Shown here in pieces: positions 32,933 through 41,148 of a stretch of 64,000 bases of DNA. The stretch comes from Kribbella antiqua (GTDB lineage Bacteria; Actinomycetota; Actinomycetes; Propionibacteriales; Kribbellaceae), in assembly GCF_004345665.1 (NCBI RefSeq), contig NZ_SLWR01000012.1:124001-188000 (forward strand), read 5' to 3'. A program made the translations under genes and the position numbers. Each line of letters begins with the position of its first letter. Positions within the stretch are counted from its first letter, which is position 1. A model generated the notes under the pieces. The model saw nothing but the letters and a program-made list of their open reading frames with translations, ran no database searches and was not told the origin of the DNA.

Positions 32933-34404
32933 CGGTTTGTGCTCGTTTCGAGTTCGCGGCTGGTGGTGGTCTCGTCGCTGGTGCTGGGCTCGTCGGTGAT
33001 GCTGGTGTCGTGGGTGGGGTTTTCACCGGGCTCGGTGCCGAGCTGGAGCTGTCCGCGCGTCTGCGGGACGGCTGGCTGGGCGTCGGCGCTGCCGCTGGTG
33101 GTGGGCTCGGCCCACCCGGCGAGTTCGGCCAGTCGCTTGGCGCGCTGGGTGCCGACGCCGGTGACGCGCCGGATCGCGCGCTGGCTCATCGGGCCACCGT
33201 CGTGCTCGGCGGTCGAGCGGTGGCGCACCAGGGCCAGGAGTTCGTCGTCGGTGCGGTCGTCACTGGCGTGGCCGAGCACCGATCCCGTGCGGCCGGTGGT
33301 GCGGTTCGCCGCGTGCACCGGTGCACGCGGCGGGGTTGGGGCGTCGTCGTGCACCGGTGCGGGTGGTGCGGTGCGGGTCGAAGGGCGCACCGGTGCACGG
33401 GCCGATCCGGTTCGGAGCGCACCGAGCAGGTAGGCGATCAGCCAGACCGGTGCACCCTGAGACGCAGGCTGTTCCGCTTCCTCGTCCTTCGCCGCTTCGA
33501 CCGGTTCGATCGGACGGGTCAGGCCGAGTGCGGCGGAATCGACCAGCGCGAGCAACTCACCCGGGGCCAGGCGGCCGGTGGCCGGCAGCAGCGCGGCGAG
33601 TTCGCTGGCCGACAGCAGCCCGTCGCGGATCGTCTGCAAGCAGGCTGTGCGCGCGGCGCGGCCGGCGTCGAACGGCCACAGCTTGTGGCTCGGGCACAGC
33701 GTCGCCAGCCGCGACGCCATACGTACGACCTGCTGGACCAGCGCCCGCGCGGCCGCAGGGTCATCGGTACCGGTCCTCGACAGGTGCAGCCACACCCGCG
33801 TGGTGATCACCGGGGAGGTGAACCAGGTCAGCGCCGACAGCCGCGGCTTCGCGGGTTGCGCGAGCTTCATGTGCAGCCGCAACAGGTGCGCGAGCATCTC
33901 GACCAGCAGCGCGTAGGCCAACGGCGCGAGCGCGTGCGCGAGAGCGTCGGCGATCCCGTGCGCGGTATCGATGTTCAGCCACACCGTGCCGCCGATGAAC
34001 ACATACGTCGTGACCAGAGCGCCCGGAATCCGCCATCCGCGCGTCAACGCGGCCAGGCGCAGCGCGGTGCAGGCCACGATCATGCCGTCGGCAACCAACG
34101 GCACCAACGGGCTGTCGAACTTCTCCGACACCGCGCCGAACGAGCGGGCACCGCCGATCCCGGCGACGCCGAGCGCGGCCACGACCGCGACCGCGATCAG
34201 CACCCGCCGAGTCGTCAACCGCCCGGTCTCGATCGCGTCGCTGACGGCGCGAACCGCACGCCGGGTCGCCCAGATAATGGCGGTGACGGTCGCGGCGAAC
34301 ATCAGCAGCACGGCGGTGCCGGCGGCGATCATCGGCCACGTCACCGCGCCCGGGTCGAACCGGTCAGGCAGGTCGATCAAGCGGGTGATGGCCTGGGTGG
34401 TCAT
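32929..34404 (-). CDS. DUF2637 membrane protein of the mobilisation operon
   Basis: 491 aa from ATG 34404, overlapping the preceding stop by ATGA. Transmembrane helices at about 22-45 (WPMIAAGTAVLLMFAATVTA), 70-95 (VLIAVAVVAALGVAGIGGAR), 105-125, 137-158 and 165-185 match DUF2637, a family tied to actinomycete conjugative elements. The long C-terminal cytoplasmic half has an A/P-rich linker with repeated A-P-V-[HR] units, then an HTH-like segment (GPMSQRAIRRVTGVGTQRAK). It may link the transfer complex to DNA. Function unproven. Confidence 0.8.
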   Translation of the reverse strand: MTTQAITRLIDLPDRFDPGAVTWPMIAAGTAVLLMFAATVTAIIWATRRAVRAVSDAIETGRLTTRRVLIAVAVVAALGVAGIGGARSFGAVSEKFDSPLVPLVADGMIVACTALRLAALTRGWRIPGALVTTYVFIGGTVWLNIDTAHGIADALAHALAPLAYALLVEMLAHLLRLHMKLAQPAKPRLSALTWFTSPVITTRVWLHLSRTGTDDPAAARALVQQVVRMASRLATLCPSHKLWPFDAGRAARTACLQTIRDGLLSASELAALLPATGRLAPGELLALVDSAALGLTRPIEPVEAAKDEEAEQPASQGAPVWLIAYLLGALRTGSARAPVRPSTRTAPPAPVHDDAPTPPRAPVHAANRTTGRTGSVLGHASDDRTDDELLALVRHRSTAEHDGGPMSQRAIRRVTGVGTQRAKRLAELAGWAEPTTSGSADAQPAVPQTRGQLQLGTEPGENPTHDTSITDEPSTSDETTTSRELETSTNR

Positions 34405-35153
34405 CGCTGGCCTCCAGCGGTCTCGGGTACGGCGGTCAGGCCGCCGCGGCGACCTGCCTTGATCTGCTCCGGTGTCGGCGCCGGGCCGTTGTCGTCGCGG
34501 CCGGTGGCCCACCACGTCACGAACGGGTCGGCGTCGGCCGCCAGCGGCACGGTGACCGCGCGCTGCCCGGCGCCGTCGCGGTGGGCGAGCACGTCACAGC
34601 TCGCGGCGTACTCGCCGAGGCGGCGGGTCACGCCGGGACGCTGTCGGTCGTGCCAGTCACCGGCGAGCTTGGTGGATGCCTCCGGGCCTTCGTAGGCGGT
34701 GGTCCAGGCGTCCATCAGCCACAGCAGCTCCTCAACGATTTCGGGGTGCCAAAGCCAGCACGGCGGCAAGGACTCCCGCGCGGTCGCATACCGCAGGTAC
34801 GTCGTCTCCATCCACGGCAGCAGCTCACTCAGTACGGCCTCGAGCGCGGCCTCGTCGTGTTCGGGCAGGCGAAGCCATGACCGCACCGGCTCCACGTCAC
34901 TCGCAGCTGACGCTGTCGCCCGACCGCTGCTGGGCTTGGCGGCCAGCCGGGTCAGCAGCTCCTCGAACGACGCGACCGTGTTGCCGAGCGAGGCAACGGT
35001 GTCGTTCAGCCGTGCCACGGCGGTCTTACTGGCGGTCTGCTGAAGGCCGGCCTTCATCGCGGCCACGTCCCGGCTCAGCGTCTCGACCGACCGCGCCAGC
35101 CCGGCCACCGCGGCCAGCGCAGCGGTGCCGGGGTCCTTCTCGTCGTACTGCAT
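34401..35153 (-). CDS. DUF4913 protein
   Basis: 250 aa from ATG 35153, whose start overlaps the adenine methylase stop as TGATG. The N-terminal 80 residues form a coiled coil (LARSVETLSRDVAAMKAGLQ, VARLNDTVASLGNTVASFEE). The DUF4913 core follows (LPEHDEAALEAVLSELLPWM, LPPCWLWHPEIVEELLWLMD, AWTTAYEG). It is a family restricted mostly to actinomycete mobile elements, with unknown function. Coupled by ATGA to DUF2637, so the two are likely made together. Confidence 0.85.
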   Translation of the reverse strand: MQYDEKDPGTAALAAVAGLARSVETLSRDVAAMKAGLQQTASKTAVARLNDTVASLGNTVASFEELLTRLAAKPSSGRATASAASDVEPVRSWLRLPEHDEAALEAVLSELLPWMETTYLRYATARESLPPCWLWHPEIVEELLWLMDAWTTAYEGPEASTKLAGDWHDRQRPGVTRRLGEYAASCDVLAHRDGAGQRAVTVPLAADADPFVTWWATGRDDNGPAPTPEQIKAGRRGGLTAVPETAGGQR

Positions 35154-36001
35154 CAGTGGTTCTCCTGCCAGAGCGTGGGCTGGGCGCCGAGCGGCCGGTT
35201 GGACCACAGCACCTCGGTCCGTCGGCCGTTGGTGCCTGCCTGGCCGGTGAATCCGGCCAGGTCGAGGCGGTGCCAGTCGGCGTAGAGGGCGTCGTAGAGG
35301 GCGCTGGGGTAGCCGGACAGCACGACCGCCGCGCGGCACGCCTTGAGCGCGTCGGCGAGTTCGACGTGTTCGGCCGGGCTGCTCATCTCGACGGCGTACT
35401 GGCGAGACGAGCGGGTGCTGCCCAGATAGGGCGGGTCGGCGTAGATGCAGACGTGTTCGTGGCGGCCGTAGGCGGCGATCACGTCCAGCGCCGGGCGGGC
35501 TTCCAGGCTGACCCTGCGGAGCCTGCGAAGCGCGGGGGTCATGCGCTCGACGTAGGCGTGCAGGTAGTCCGGCATGGACACCGTCGTCCGGTCGCCGGGG
35601 TCCTGGAAGTGCCGCCAGCCGGTACGGCGGCGGGTGCCGCCCATGCCCTGGCTGAGCTGCACCCAGACCCGGCGAGCAACTTCGAGCTCGTCAAGGTCGT
35701 TGCCGCTGGCATCGGTCAGCGTGTAGGCGTCCGCGTGCTCAGCGCGGCTGTGCGGCGTCAGCCAGCAGACCCGCGCCAGGTCGTTGCCGCGGTCCCGAAG
35801 GACCCGCCAGAACGTCATGAGCGCTCCGTCCAGATCGTTGACCGTCTCGAACGGCGCCGGGGCCTTGGCCAGCAGTACGGCCAGCGACCCGGCGAACGGC
35901 TCGACGTAGTGGCGGTGCGCCGGCAGTAGCCCGGCGAGCTGGGCTGCCTTGGTGGTCTTGCCGCCGTAGTAGGCGAACGGCGGCGCAAGCTCGGCGGTCA
36001 T
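35153..36001 (-). CDS. Dam-type N6-adenine DNA methyltransferase
   Basis: 282 aa from ATG 36001, chosen for its GAGGGGAG ribosome site and ATGA overlap with the upstream stop. Motif I-like PFAYYGGKTTKAAQLAGL, HYVEPFAGSLAVLLAK, then the catalytic IYADPPYLGSTR (DPPY). This D12-class enzyme methylates adenine in DNA. No restriction partner adjoins it, so it probably protects the element from host restriction during transfer or regulates element genes (inference). Second methyltransferase in this operon block, and unlike the C5 enzyme its frame is intact. Confidence 0.9.
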   Translation of the reverse strand: MTAELAPPFAYYGGKTTKAAQLAGLLPAHRHYVEPFAGSLAVLLAKAPAPFETVNDLDGALMTFWRVLRDRGNDLARVCWLTPHSRAEHADAYTLTDASGNDLDELEVARRVWVQLSQGMGGTRRRTGWRHFQDPGDRTTVSMPDYLHAYVERMTPALRRLRRVSLEARPALDVIAAYGRHEHVCIYADPPYLGSTRSSRQYAVEMSSPAEHVELADALKACRAAVVLSGYPSALYDALYADWHRLDLAGFTGQAGTNGRRTEVLWSNRPLGAQPTLWQENH

Positions 36002-36678
36002 GCCACTCCCCTCTCGGTCCATGCCCCGTCGTGCTGGTCATCGGTGTGGGCCAGCTCTGCGGTGTGCCGGGCGGCCTGGTCGTCGGCGTGCCAGCGGGCA
36101 AACTGTTCGTCTCGCTCGGTCTGGTCCGCGGCTTGGTGGGCGGTGTCGAGCCGGGCCGCCGTGCGGGCCAGTGCCTCGGCGGCCCGGTCGGCCGCGGCCG
36201 ACGCCTCGTCCCTGTCGGTCTCGTCGGTGTCGTCGGCCGCCTCCTGCCAGGCCTGGACGGTGCGCCACCCATCGGTGCCGCCCGCTGCCGGTGTGACGCC
36301 GGCGGCGTGGCAGTCGCCGCACAACCGGTCGGTGGTGCGGACGAAGTGATCGACCGGGCCGCACTCGGCGCACACCTTCCGCGCGGCCAGGGCCTTATTG
36401 ATGGCGGCGAGCTGCTTGTCGCTCGGCGTCCGCTTGGCCCGGGCGCGCTCGTCCACGTACAGCCACGCGAACCGGCGATCCCGCTTCCACGTCAACCGGG
36501 CGAACGGCTCCTGACCGCCGCGGGACAGGCCGCGCTCGCGCAGCTGCCGTCGCGTGGACAGCCCCGCCGGTGCCTGCCCGAAGCTGAACTCGGGCAGGCC
36601 GTTACGGACCCGGCCCGGCCAGCGCCGGCCGTCCCACAGCTGCACCCACTCCACGCCGGTGCGGTCTTGGCCGGTCAT
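35998..36678 (-). CDS. Zinc-ribbon protein with coiled-coil tail
   Basis: 226 aa from ATG 36678. Residues about 100-125 have two CxxC knuckles (KVCAECGPVDHF, RLCGDCHAAG), so zinc binding is expected. The N-terminus (VEWVQLWDGRRWPGRVRNGL) and the E/A/D-rich helical tail (SAAADRAAEALARTAARLDT) have no assigned function. Coupled at both ends by ATGA overlaps to the deoxyribosyltransferase-like gene and the adenine methylase. Possibly a nucleic-acid-binding accessory of the mobilisation operon. Confidence 0.7.
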   Translation of the reverse strand: MTGQDRTGVEWVQLWDGRRWPGRVRNGLPEFSFGQAPAGLSTRRQLRERGLSRGGQEPFARLTWKRDRRFAWLYVDERARAKRTPSDKQLAAINKALAARKVCAECGPVDHFVRTTDRLCGDCHAAGVTPAAGGTDGWRTVQAWQEAADDTDETDRDEASAAADRAAEALARTAARLDTAHQAADQTERDEQFARWHADDQAARHTAELAHTDDQHDGAWTERGVA

Positions 36679-37013
36679 GCCGGGGCTCCGGTGAGGTACC
36701 AGACCGGCTTCCCGGTCGAGGTGGCGTACTCGATCTCTCGCCGGGTCGAGTCCCCGACGTACCCGCCGGGGTTGACGACGTAGATCCACGCCGCCATGTC
36801 GATCTTGGTCAGGTGCAGCCGGTCGAGCCGGGCCTTGTCCTGGTCGGTGACCGTGTCGCCGTCGTGCACGAACACGCCGGGCGCGAGGACGACGTAGCCA
36901 GCCAGTGTCAGCTCGCGATTCACGCGGGCGATGTCGGCCCGGAAACGGGTCGAGCCGCAGATCGTCACCACACCGGCAGTGGGGTGAACGTTGGTTGCCG
37001 CTGGCCACTTCAT
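36675..37013 (-). CDS. Nucleoside 2-deoxyribosyltransferase-like protein
   Basis: 112 aa, start ATG 37013 overlapping the coupling-protein stop by ATGA. The sequence VVTICGSTRFRADIARVNRE, VLAPGVFVHDG, RLHLTKIDMAAWIYVVNPGG, YVGDSTRREIEYATSTGKPV is the flavodoxin-like nucleoside deoxyribosyltransferase fold (G-S-T-R phosphate loop, conserved E in REIEYA). Such proteins hydrolyse or transfer N-glycosidic bonds, and relatives appear in nucleotide-signalling defence systems. Here it sits in a mobilisation operon; the substrate is unknown. Confidence 0.8.
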   Translation of the reverse strand: MKWPAATNVHPTAGVVTICGSTRFRADIARVNRELTLAGYVVLAPGVFVHDGDTVTDQDKARLDRLHLTKIDMAAWIYVVNPGGYVGDSTRREIEYATSTGKPVWYLTGAPA

Positions 37014-39265
37014 CGCCGCACCTGCCGATCCACAGGCCGCTCAGTGCGCGCGGCGAGCCCGGCCCGGGCCTTGCGCATCGCACCAACCAGCCGGAACCGG
37101 GCGACCAACTCCCGGCCCGGATCGTTGGCCTCCAGCCACGTCAACGCGGCGTCAAGCCGAGCGGCGGCACGCCGTACGACAGGGCTGGTGACCCGTCGGC
37201 GGACGTCGTCGGCGCGGTCGAACGCGGCGAGCAGATGGTCGCTTAGCCAGGCGGTGTCGCTGAGCAGCCGTGCGCCGGCCCGCTCCTCGACCATGGCCAG
37301 CTTGCGGGCGGTCCACTGCACGGTGGGGCGGTTGTGGAACCGCTCAATGCGCAGGTCCCGGCGCTTCCACGCCATCTTGACCCGCCCGATCGCGGGCGGC
37401 ATGCCACGGGTGATGATCAGCGCCTGCCCGGCGCGCAGCTGCGCGACCTGGCCCGGGGTCAGCACCGGGACCCGGCGGTCACTGATCGACACCCCGCCGG
37501 TGGTGCGGTCGCGGGTCGCGACCTGCTCCAGCCGTTCGCCGCACAGCGTGGACCAGAACTGCAGATCATCGTCGTCGGAGGTGCCGGCCAGCACGACCTT
37601 CGTGGTCACGTTGGTCAGCAGCGCCCCGGTAGCCGCCTCGCCGAACCGGTCCCGCAGCTGCGCGCGGGACTGCGCGGAGATGTGCAGGGTGATCCCGCGC
37701 GACCCGAAGTCACCGGTCCACCGGTCAAGCGGGATCAGACAGATCAGCGCCGCCTCGTCCAGCACCATCGTCAACTGCGGGTCCAACCGGCGGCCCGGCG
37801 TACGGACCGCGAGGGCTTTGGCCTGGCGGGCGATGTGCGCGGTCAGGGCCGTCACGAGTGGCGCGGTCTTCTTGTCCTCCGCGCCCAGCAGGTACACGGT
37901 GCCGGTCTCGGCCAGCAGCCGCTCCACGTCGAACGGCACGCCACCTCGCGCTGCCGCCGCGGCGGCGGTCGGCACTGACAGCCACGACAGGGCGGGCATG
38001 ATCGTGGTGGAGATGCTGGAGCGGGTGCGCTCGTTGTTGGTGAAGAACTGCATCGCCTGCTGCTCGAAGCCGGTCGCTTTGGCGACGCGCAGCTCCCACA
38101 GCGCGTCGGACTTGGCCTGGTCGTCGGGGTGGGCGATCCAGCGCTGAACGTCGGCCATCGAATAGCCGCCGAGCGCGGCGGCGTGCATCAGCGCCGTCAG
38201 CGCCTGCCGAGCGAGGTTCAGCCAATGCTCGGCGTCGTCGGACTTCGCGCCGACCCCGTCGAGGAGGTCCGAGGCGCGGTCCATCACCACGCCCGGGTCG
38301 GTGCATCCGGTCAGCGGGTCGAAGGTGATCGTGGACCCGTCGCCGGTCAGGCCGTCGGGGTCGAACACCCACACCGGGCCGCGCTTGGCGCGCTGGGTGC
38401 GGGTGATGTCGAGAATGTCGGTCTTGGTCGAGGTCGCGATCACCGCGCCCGGCGCGTCCAGCAGGTGGTTCATCATCAGGCCGGTCTTGCCCGCGCGCGG
38501 ACCCGCCACCGTCAGCGTGTGGTCCTCGGCCGAGGATCGGACCTTGACCCAGCCGACCGTGGCCACGGTCGCGCCGATCTGTGTGAGCGGCACGAACCGG
38601 CGCTTCCACGCCGGCACGTCGGCCAGCGAGGGGCGGACGATCTTCGCCTTCTTGCGCAGCATCCGCGCCGATGACACCCGCCGCACATCCCAGCCCGACG
38701 CCAGGCCGTCAGTCACGCGCCCAGCGCGGCCCAGGCGGCGCAGCAGCCCGCGCGAGCTGGACCGCGACCGGAGTGTGAATCCCGCCGTGGCGAGCAGCAC
38801 AACGCCCGCGGCCAGCAGCAGCTGCCACCAGCGCTGAGACGCCTGCACGGTCGATGGCAGGGCGCGCAGCACGAGCCCGGCGTAGCCGAGCCACAGCGCG
38901 ACCGCGAGACCTCCGCCGACCGGGCGGTTCACCGCCACCACGGCCAGCGTGATCAGCAGCAGGACACCGCCGCCGATCACCCACCCGGCCGCGCCACCCG
39001 GCGCTCCGAGCCTCAGCCCGATCGCCCCGGCCAGCAGCACCCACAACGGCGAGGCGATCAGCGCCCCATGCATCAGACGCCAAAACAACAGCCCGGCCGT
39101 CACCAGCCCGACCGCTCCAGTCGCTGCGACCCAGTACCCCAGCTCGGTCAACGCCGACGTCTTCTCCCACGCGACCGCGGCCACACCCGCGGCCAGCAGC
39201 GCCACCATGGCGAGCGTGAACTGCGGAACCATCACGCCTTCGGTCCGGGTCGGCCGCCGCATCAT
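37010..39265 (-). CDS. VirD4/TraG-like type IV coupling protein
   Basis: 751 aa from ATG 39265 (ATGA overlap with the upstream stop). The N-terminal third is membrane-embedded (LAMVALLAAGVAAVAW, VLLAGAIGLRLGAPGG, GGGVLLLITLAVVAVN and others). The ATPase domain has Walker A LTVAGPRAGKTGLMM and Walker B LTMVLDEAALI, with GITLHISAQSRAQLRDRFGE typical of TraG/TraD. It recruits the relaxosome and pumps DNA toward a type IV channel. No VirB4, VirB6 or other channel genes are visible in the element, so it may borrow a channel from a co-resident plasmid or ICE (inference). Confidence 0.9.
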   Translation of the reverse strand: MMRRPTRTEGVMVPQFTLAMVALLAAGVAAVAWEKTSALTELGYWVAATGAVGLVTAGLLFWRLMHGALIASPLWVLLAGAIGLRLGAPGGAAGWVIGGGVLLLITLAVVAVNRPVGGGLAVALWLGYAGLVLRALPSTVQASQRWWQLLLAAGVVLLATAGFTLRSRSSSRGLLRRLGRAGRVTDGLASGWDVRRVSSARMLRKKAKIVRPSLADVPAWKRRFVPLTQIGATVATVGWVKVRSSAEDHTLTVAGPRAGKTGLMMNHLLDAPGAVIATSTKTDILDITRTQRAKRGPVWVFDPDGLTGDGSTITFDPLTGCTDPGVVMDRASDLLDGVGAKSDDAEHWLNLARQALTALMHAAALGGYSMADVQRWIAHPDDQAKSDALWELRVAKATGFEQQAMQFFTNNERTRSSISTTIMPALSWLSVPTAAAAAARGGVPFDVERLLAETGTVYLLGAEDKKTAPLVTALTAHIARQAKALAVRTPGRRLDPQLTMVLDEAALICLIPLDRWTGDFGSRGITLHISAQSRAQLRDRFGEAATGALLTNVTTKVVLAGTSDDDDLQFWSTLCGERLEQVATRDRTTGGVSISDRRVPVLTPGQVAQLRAGQALIITRGMPPAIGRVKMAWKRRDLRIERFHNRPTVQWTARKLAMVEERAGARLLSDTAWLSDHLLAAFDRADDVRRRVTSPVVRRAAARLDAALTWLEANDPGRELVARFRLVGAMRKARAGLAARTERPVDRQVRR

Positions 39266-39777
39266 CGCGCACCACCGATCAACACACCGGCCACCGCGCA
39301 CGCCGCACCCAAGACAGCCGCGACGAACGACACCCGCAGCCATCGGTGCTTCGTCCACGCGATATCGGCCAGCCGCTTGGCCTGATGAGTCACCGCCACC
39401 AGCGGGTCGGCCACCTTGTTGTCGTACGTCCGCGGGTCGATGTGGCGGTCGAGCAGCTGCTCGACCGAGCGACGACGTACCGCACCGAAGTACAAGAACT
39501 CCCCCGGCACCAACGCGTCAGCCGGGCGGTGCAGCCGCGGCACCACCACCAGCAGCGCCGAACCCAACGCCACCGCCAACGCCACCAGCGCCACACCGAA
39601 CGCCACCCGCGCGACCAGCGGCGAGCCGTGCGACTGCGACACGAACGTCAGCACCACCGCCGCCAACGCGGTCTCCACCGTCGCCGCAAGACCTGCCTTG
39701 GTGTCAGCCTTGTCGATCGCCGCAGCGGCCGAGTCGTGCATCCGCCACGCCAGATCCATCTGCATGCGCTCGCTCAT
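39262..39777 (-). CDS. Pycsar-effector-like membrane protein (DUF5706)
   Basis: 171 aa from ATG 39777. Start and stop are both ATGA-coupled to neighbours. The N-terminal helix AWRMHDSAAAAIDKADTKAG (the I..AD.KAG core), the hydrophobic LAAVVLTFV, a second span (AFGVALVALAVALGSALLVV), then RRRSVEQLLDRHIDPRTYDN, DIAWTKHRWLRVSF and a last span (AAVLGAACAVAGVLIG) match the Pycsar effector membrane family, which in known systems is triggered by cCMP/cUMP to damage the membrane. No pyrimidine cyclase is seen here. In this operon it may instead serve surface or entry exclusion, or a cyclase may lie elsewhere. Confidence 0.8.
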   Translation of the reverse strand: MSERMQMDLAWRMHDSAAAAIDKADTKAGLAATVETALAAVVLTFVSQSHGSPLVARVAFGVALVALAVALGSALLVVVPRLHRPADALVPGEFLYFGAVRRRSVEQLLDRHIDPRTYDNKVADPLVAVTHQAKRLADIAWTKHRWLRVSFVAAVLGAACAVAGVLIGGAR

Positions 39778-40199
39778 CGCACTACCCCCGCCACCGGAGC
39801 GGACTCGTCGAACTCCGACACCTGCTCGGGCTGCACGTTGTCCGCGTACGACATGTGTGCGGTGTGCGCGGCCATGGTGTCGCTCGAAATCGCGAACGAC
39901 GTGACCTCGACAGGACCGAACCCGGTGGTCACGGCGTAATGGCCGTTGTTCAACTCCGGCTCGGCACCGAGCACGGCACCGACCTGGTCGACCTCGCGGC
40001 ACGCGGCCTCAAAGTCCTCGTTCCGGCTCGGCGGCCAAAGCACAGCCCGCACCGACGGCACGTGCAGCTCCGGGTGATCCGCTACAAACGCAGCCAGCTT
40101 GAACAAGCCCCTGATCACCGCCGCGTGCCCCGACGGCAACTCCTCCAACATCCCGAATCGCGGCACCCACTCCGTGCCGCCATGTACTGCGTCAGTCAT
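39774..40199 (-). CDS. First gene of the mobilisation operon, unknown function
   Basis: 141 aa from ATG 40199. The sequence (GMLEELPSGHAAVIRGLFKL, AAFVADHPELHVPSVRAVLW, PVEVTSFAISSDTMAAHTAH) suggests an alpha/beta fold with no membrane segment. Coupled by ATGA to the DUF5706 gene, so it is the leader gene of the block. No family recognised. Confidence 0.65.
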   Translation of the reverse strand: MTDAVHGGTEWVPRFGMLEELPSGHAAVIRGLFKLAAFVADHPELHVPSVRAVLWPPSRNEDFEAACREVDQVGAVLGAEPELNNGHYAVTTGFGPVEVTSFAISSDTMAAHTAHMSYADNVQPEQVSEFDESAPVAGVVR

Positions 40200-40311
40200 G
40201 CTGTAGACCTCTCGAACTCGTAGCTGAGTGATGGGAGAACCGGCCCTGTTCTGGTTGGCGCCTGTGCGGGGCCGGTCTTCGATGTCTTGGACTGCGCCGA
40301 CAACTGGCGGG

Positions 40312-40560
40312 TCATCCCGCTACCTGCGCGGGGCGCCACTCGGCCGCATCGACGACTCCCCCGGTGGCGATAGCTGCGGTGGCCATGTCGTCAAGGGCCT
40401 GACTCGGAATGAACAACCTGCGACCGACCCGGACAGCGGGGAACGAGTTCGCCTGGATCACTCGGTACAGGGTCATCTCGGAAAGGCCGAGCACCTCGGC
40501 GGCTGCGGCAACGCTGAGGAACTTCCTTACGACCTCGCTGGCCGTTGCGTCTTCACTCAC
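40312..40560 (-). CDS. xis: Excisionase-type HTH protein
   Basis: 82 aa. A MerR-like helix-turn-helix: FLSVAAAAEVLGLSEMTLYR, VIQANSFPAVRVGRRLFIPS, then a short acidic/Ala-rich tail (QALDDMATAAIATGG). This is the small excisionase pattern of actinomycete integrative elements, which bends DNA near att to favour excision. It is far (33 kb) from the integrase, but lies in the control region and is divergent from the GntR repressor with palindromic operators between them, so expression is probably repressed in the integrated state. Confidence 0.88.
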   Translation of the reverse strand: MSEDATASEVVRKFLSVAAAAEVLGLSEMTLYRVIQANSFPAVRVGRRLFIPSQALDDMATAAIATGGVVDAAEWRPAQVAG

Positions 40561-40592
40561 TGACTCTCTCCTTCACAAGAGTTTACTAGGTT

Positions 40593-40661
40593 GACCTAGG
40601 TTAACCTAGGTCACATGGTTCTACAAGAGTTCGCTGTCTAACTGACCTAGCTACCTAGGTC
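40593..40661. promoter_or_regulatory. Twin palindromic operators between xis and gntR
   Basis: GACCTAGGTTAACCTAGGTC (40593-40612) is a perfect 20-bp palindrome. Then GACCTAG-CTAC-CTAGGTC (40644-40661) has perfect 7-bp arms. Both share GACCTAG half-sites and flank the divergent promoters of xis and the GntR gene. Likely the repressor's binding sites, giving autoregulation and xis repression. Confidence 0.8.
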
Positions 40662-40676
40662 GACTACGGTTGAGTC

Positions 40677-41024
40677 ATGCAGGTAGAGATCAATGACCCC
40701 CGCCCGCCGTACGCCCAGGTCGCTGACGGACTGCGCCGTGCAATCCAGACCGGCGAGCTGGCGGCCGGCACCAAGCTCCCGTCCGGCCGCGAGCTGGCCA
40801 AGCAGTGGGGCGTGGCTCTGATGACTCTCCAGAAGGCGATCGACCAGCTGCGCGACGAAGGACTCGTGTACACCCAACGGGGCCGGGGCGTCTTCGTCGC
40901 GTCCTCGGACAGTCGCCCGCCCATCGATGACCTCACCGCGCTCCGGGAAACCGTCGAGGAGCTGAGGCATCGACTGGAGGTGGTCGAGGAACGCCTGCGC
41001 ACAGGCGATGGCACCTCGACCTGA
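40677..41024 (+). CDS. GntR-family repressor (KorSA-like)
   Basis: 115 aa from ATG 40677. Nearly the whole protein is a GntR winged helix (PPYAQVADGLRRAIQTGELA, GTKLPSGRELAKQWGVALMT, LQKAIDQLRDEGLVYTQRGR). It is followed by a coiled-coil dimerisation tail (LTALRETVEELRHRLEVVEE) and no ligand domain. Such minimal GntR proteins (for example KorSA of pSAM2) keep excision and transfer genes silent. Twin palindromes immediately upstream support autoregulation. The integrase carries a related HTH at its C-terminus, so both might read similar sites (hypothesis). Confidence 0.9.
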   Translation: MQVEINDPRPPYAQVADGLRRAIQTGELAAGTKLPSGRELAKQWGVALMTLQKAIDQLRDEGLVYTQRGRGVFVASSDSRPPIDDLTALRETVEELRHRLEVVEERLRTGDGTST

Positions 41025-41093
41025 GAGGTTTCGACTTGGCTCTCGATCGCTCCTGCGTCCATGTGAACCAGTGGACACTGGAGTCAACCGAAG

Positions 41094-41116
41094 TACCCGG
41101 ACAAACTGTCCGGGTA
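41094..41116. promoter_or_regulatory. Perfect operator palindrome before the XRE-TPR gene
   Basis: TACCCGGACA (41094-41103) and TGTCCGGGTA (41107-41116) are exact complements around AAC. It ends 32 bp before the ATG at 41149, so it overlaps the expected promoter. Likely bound by the XRE protein itself. Confidence 0.75.
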
Positions 41117-41148
41117 GGTTAGTTCCGCCCTGCACTATCGTTGTGGGC

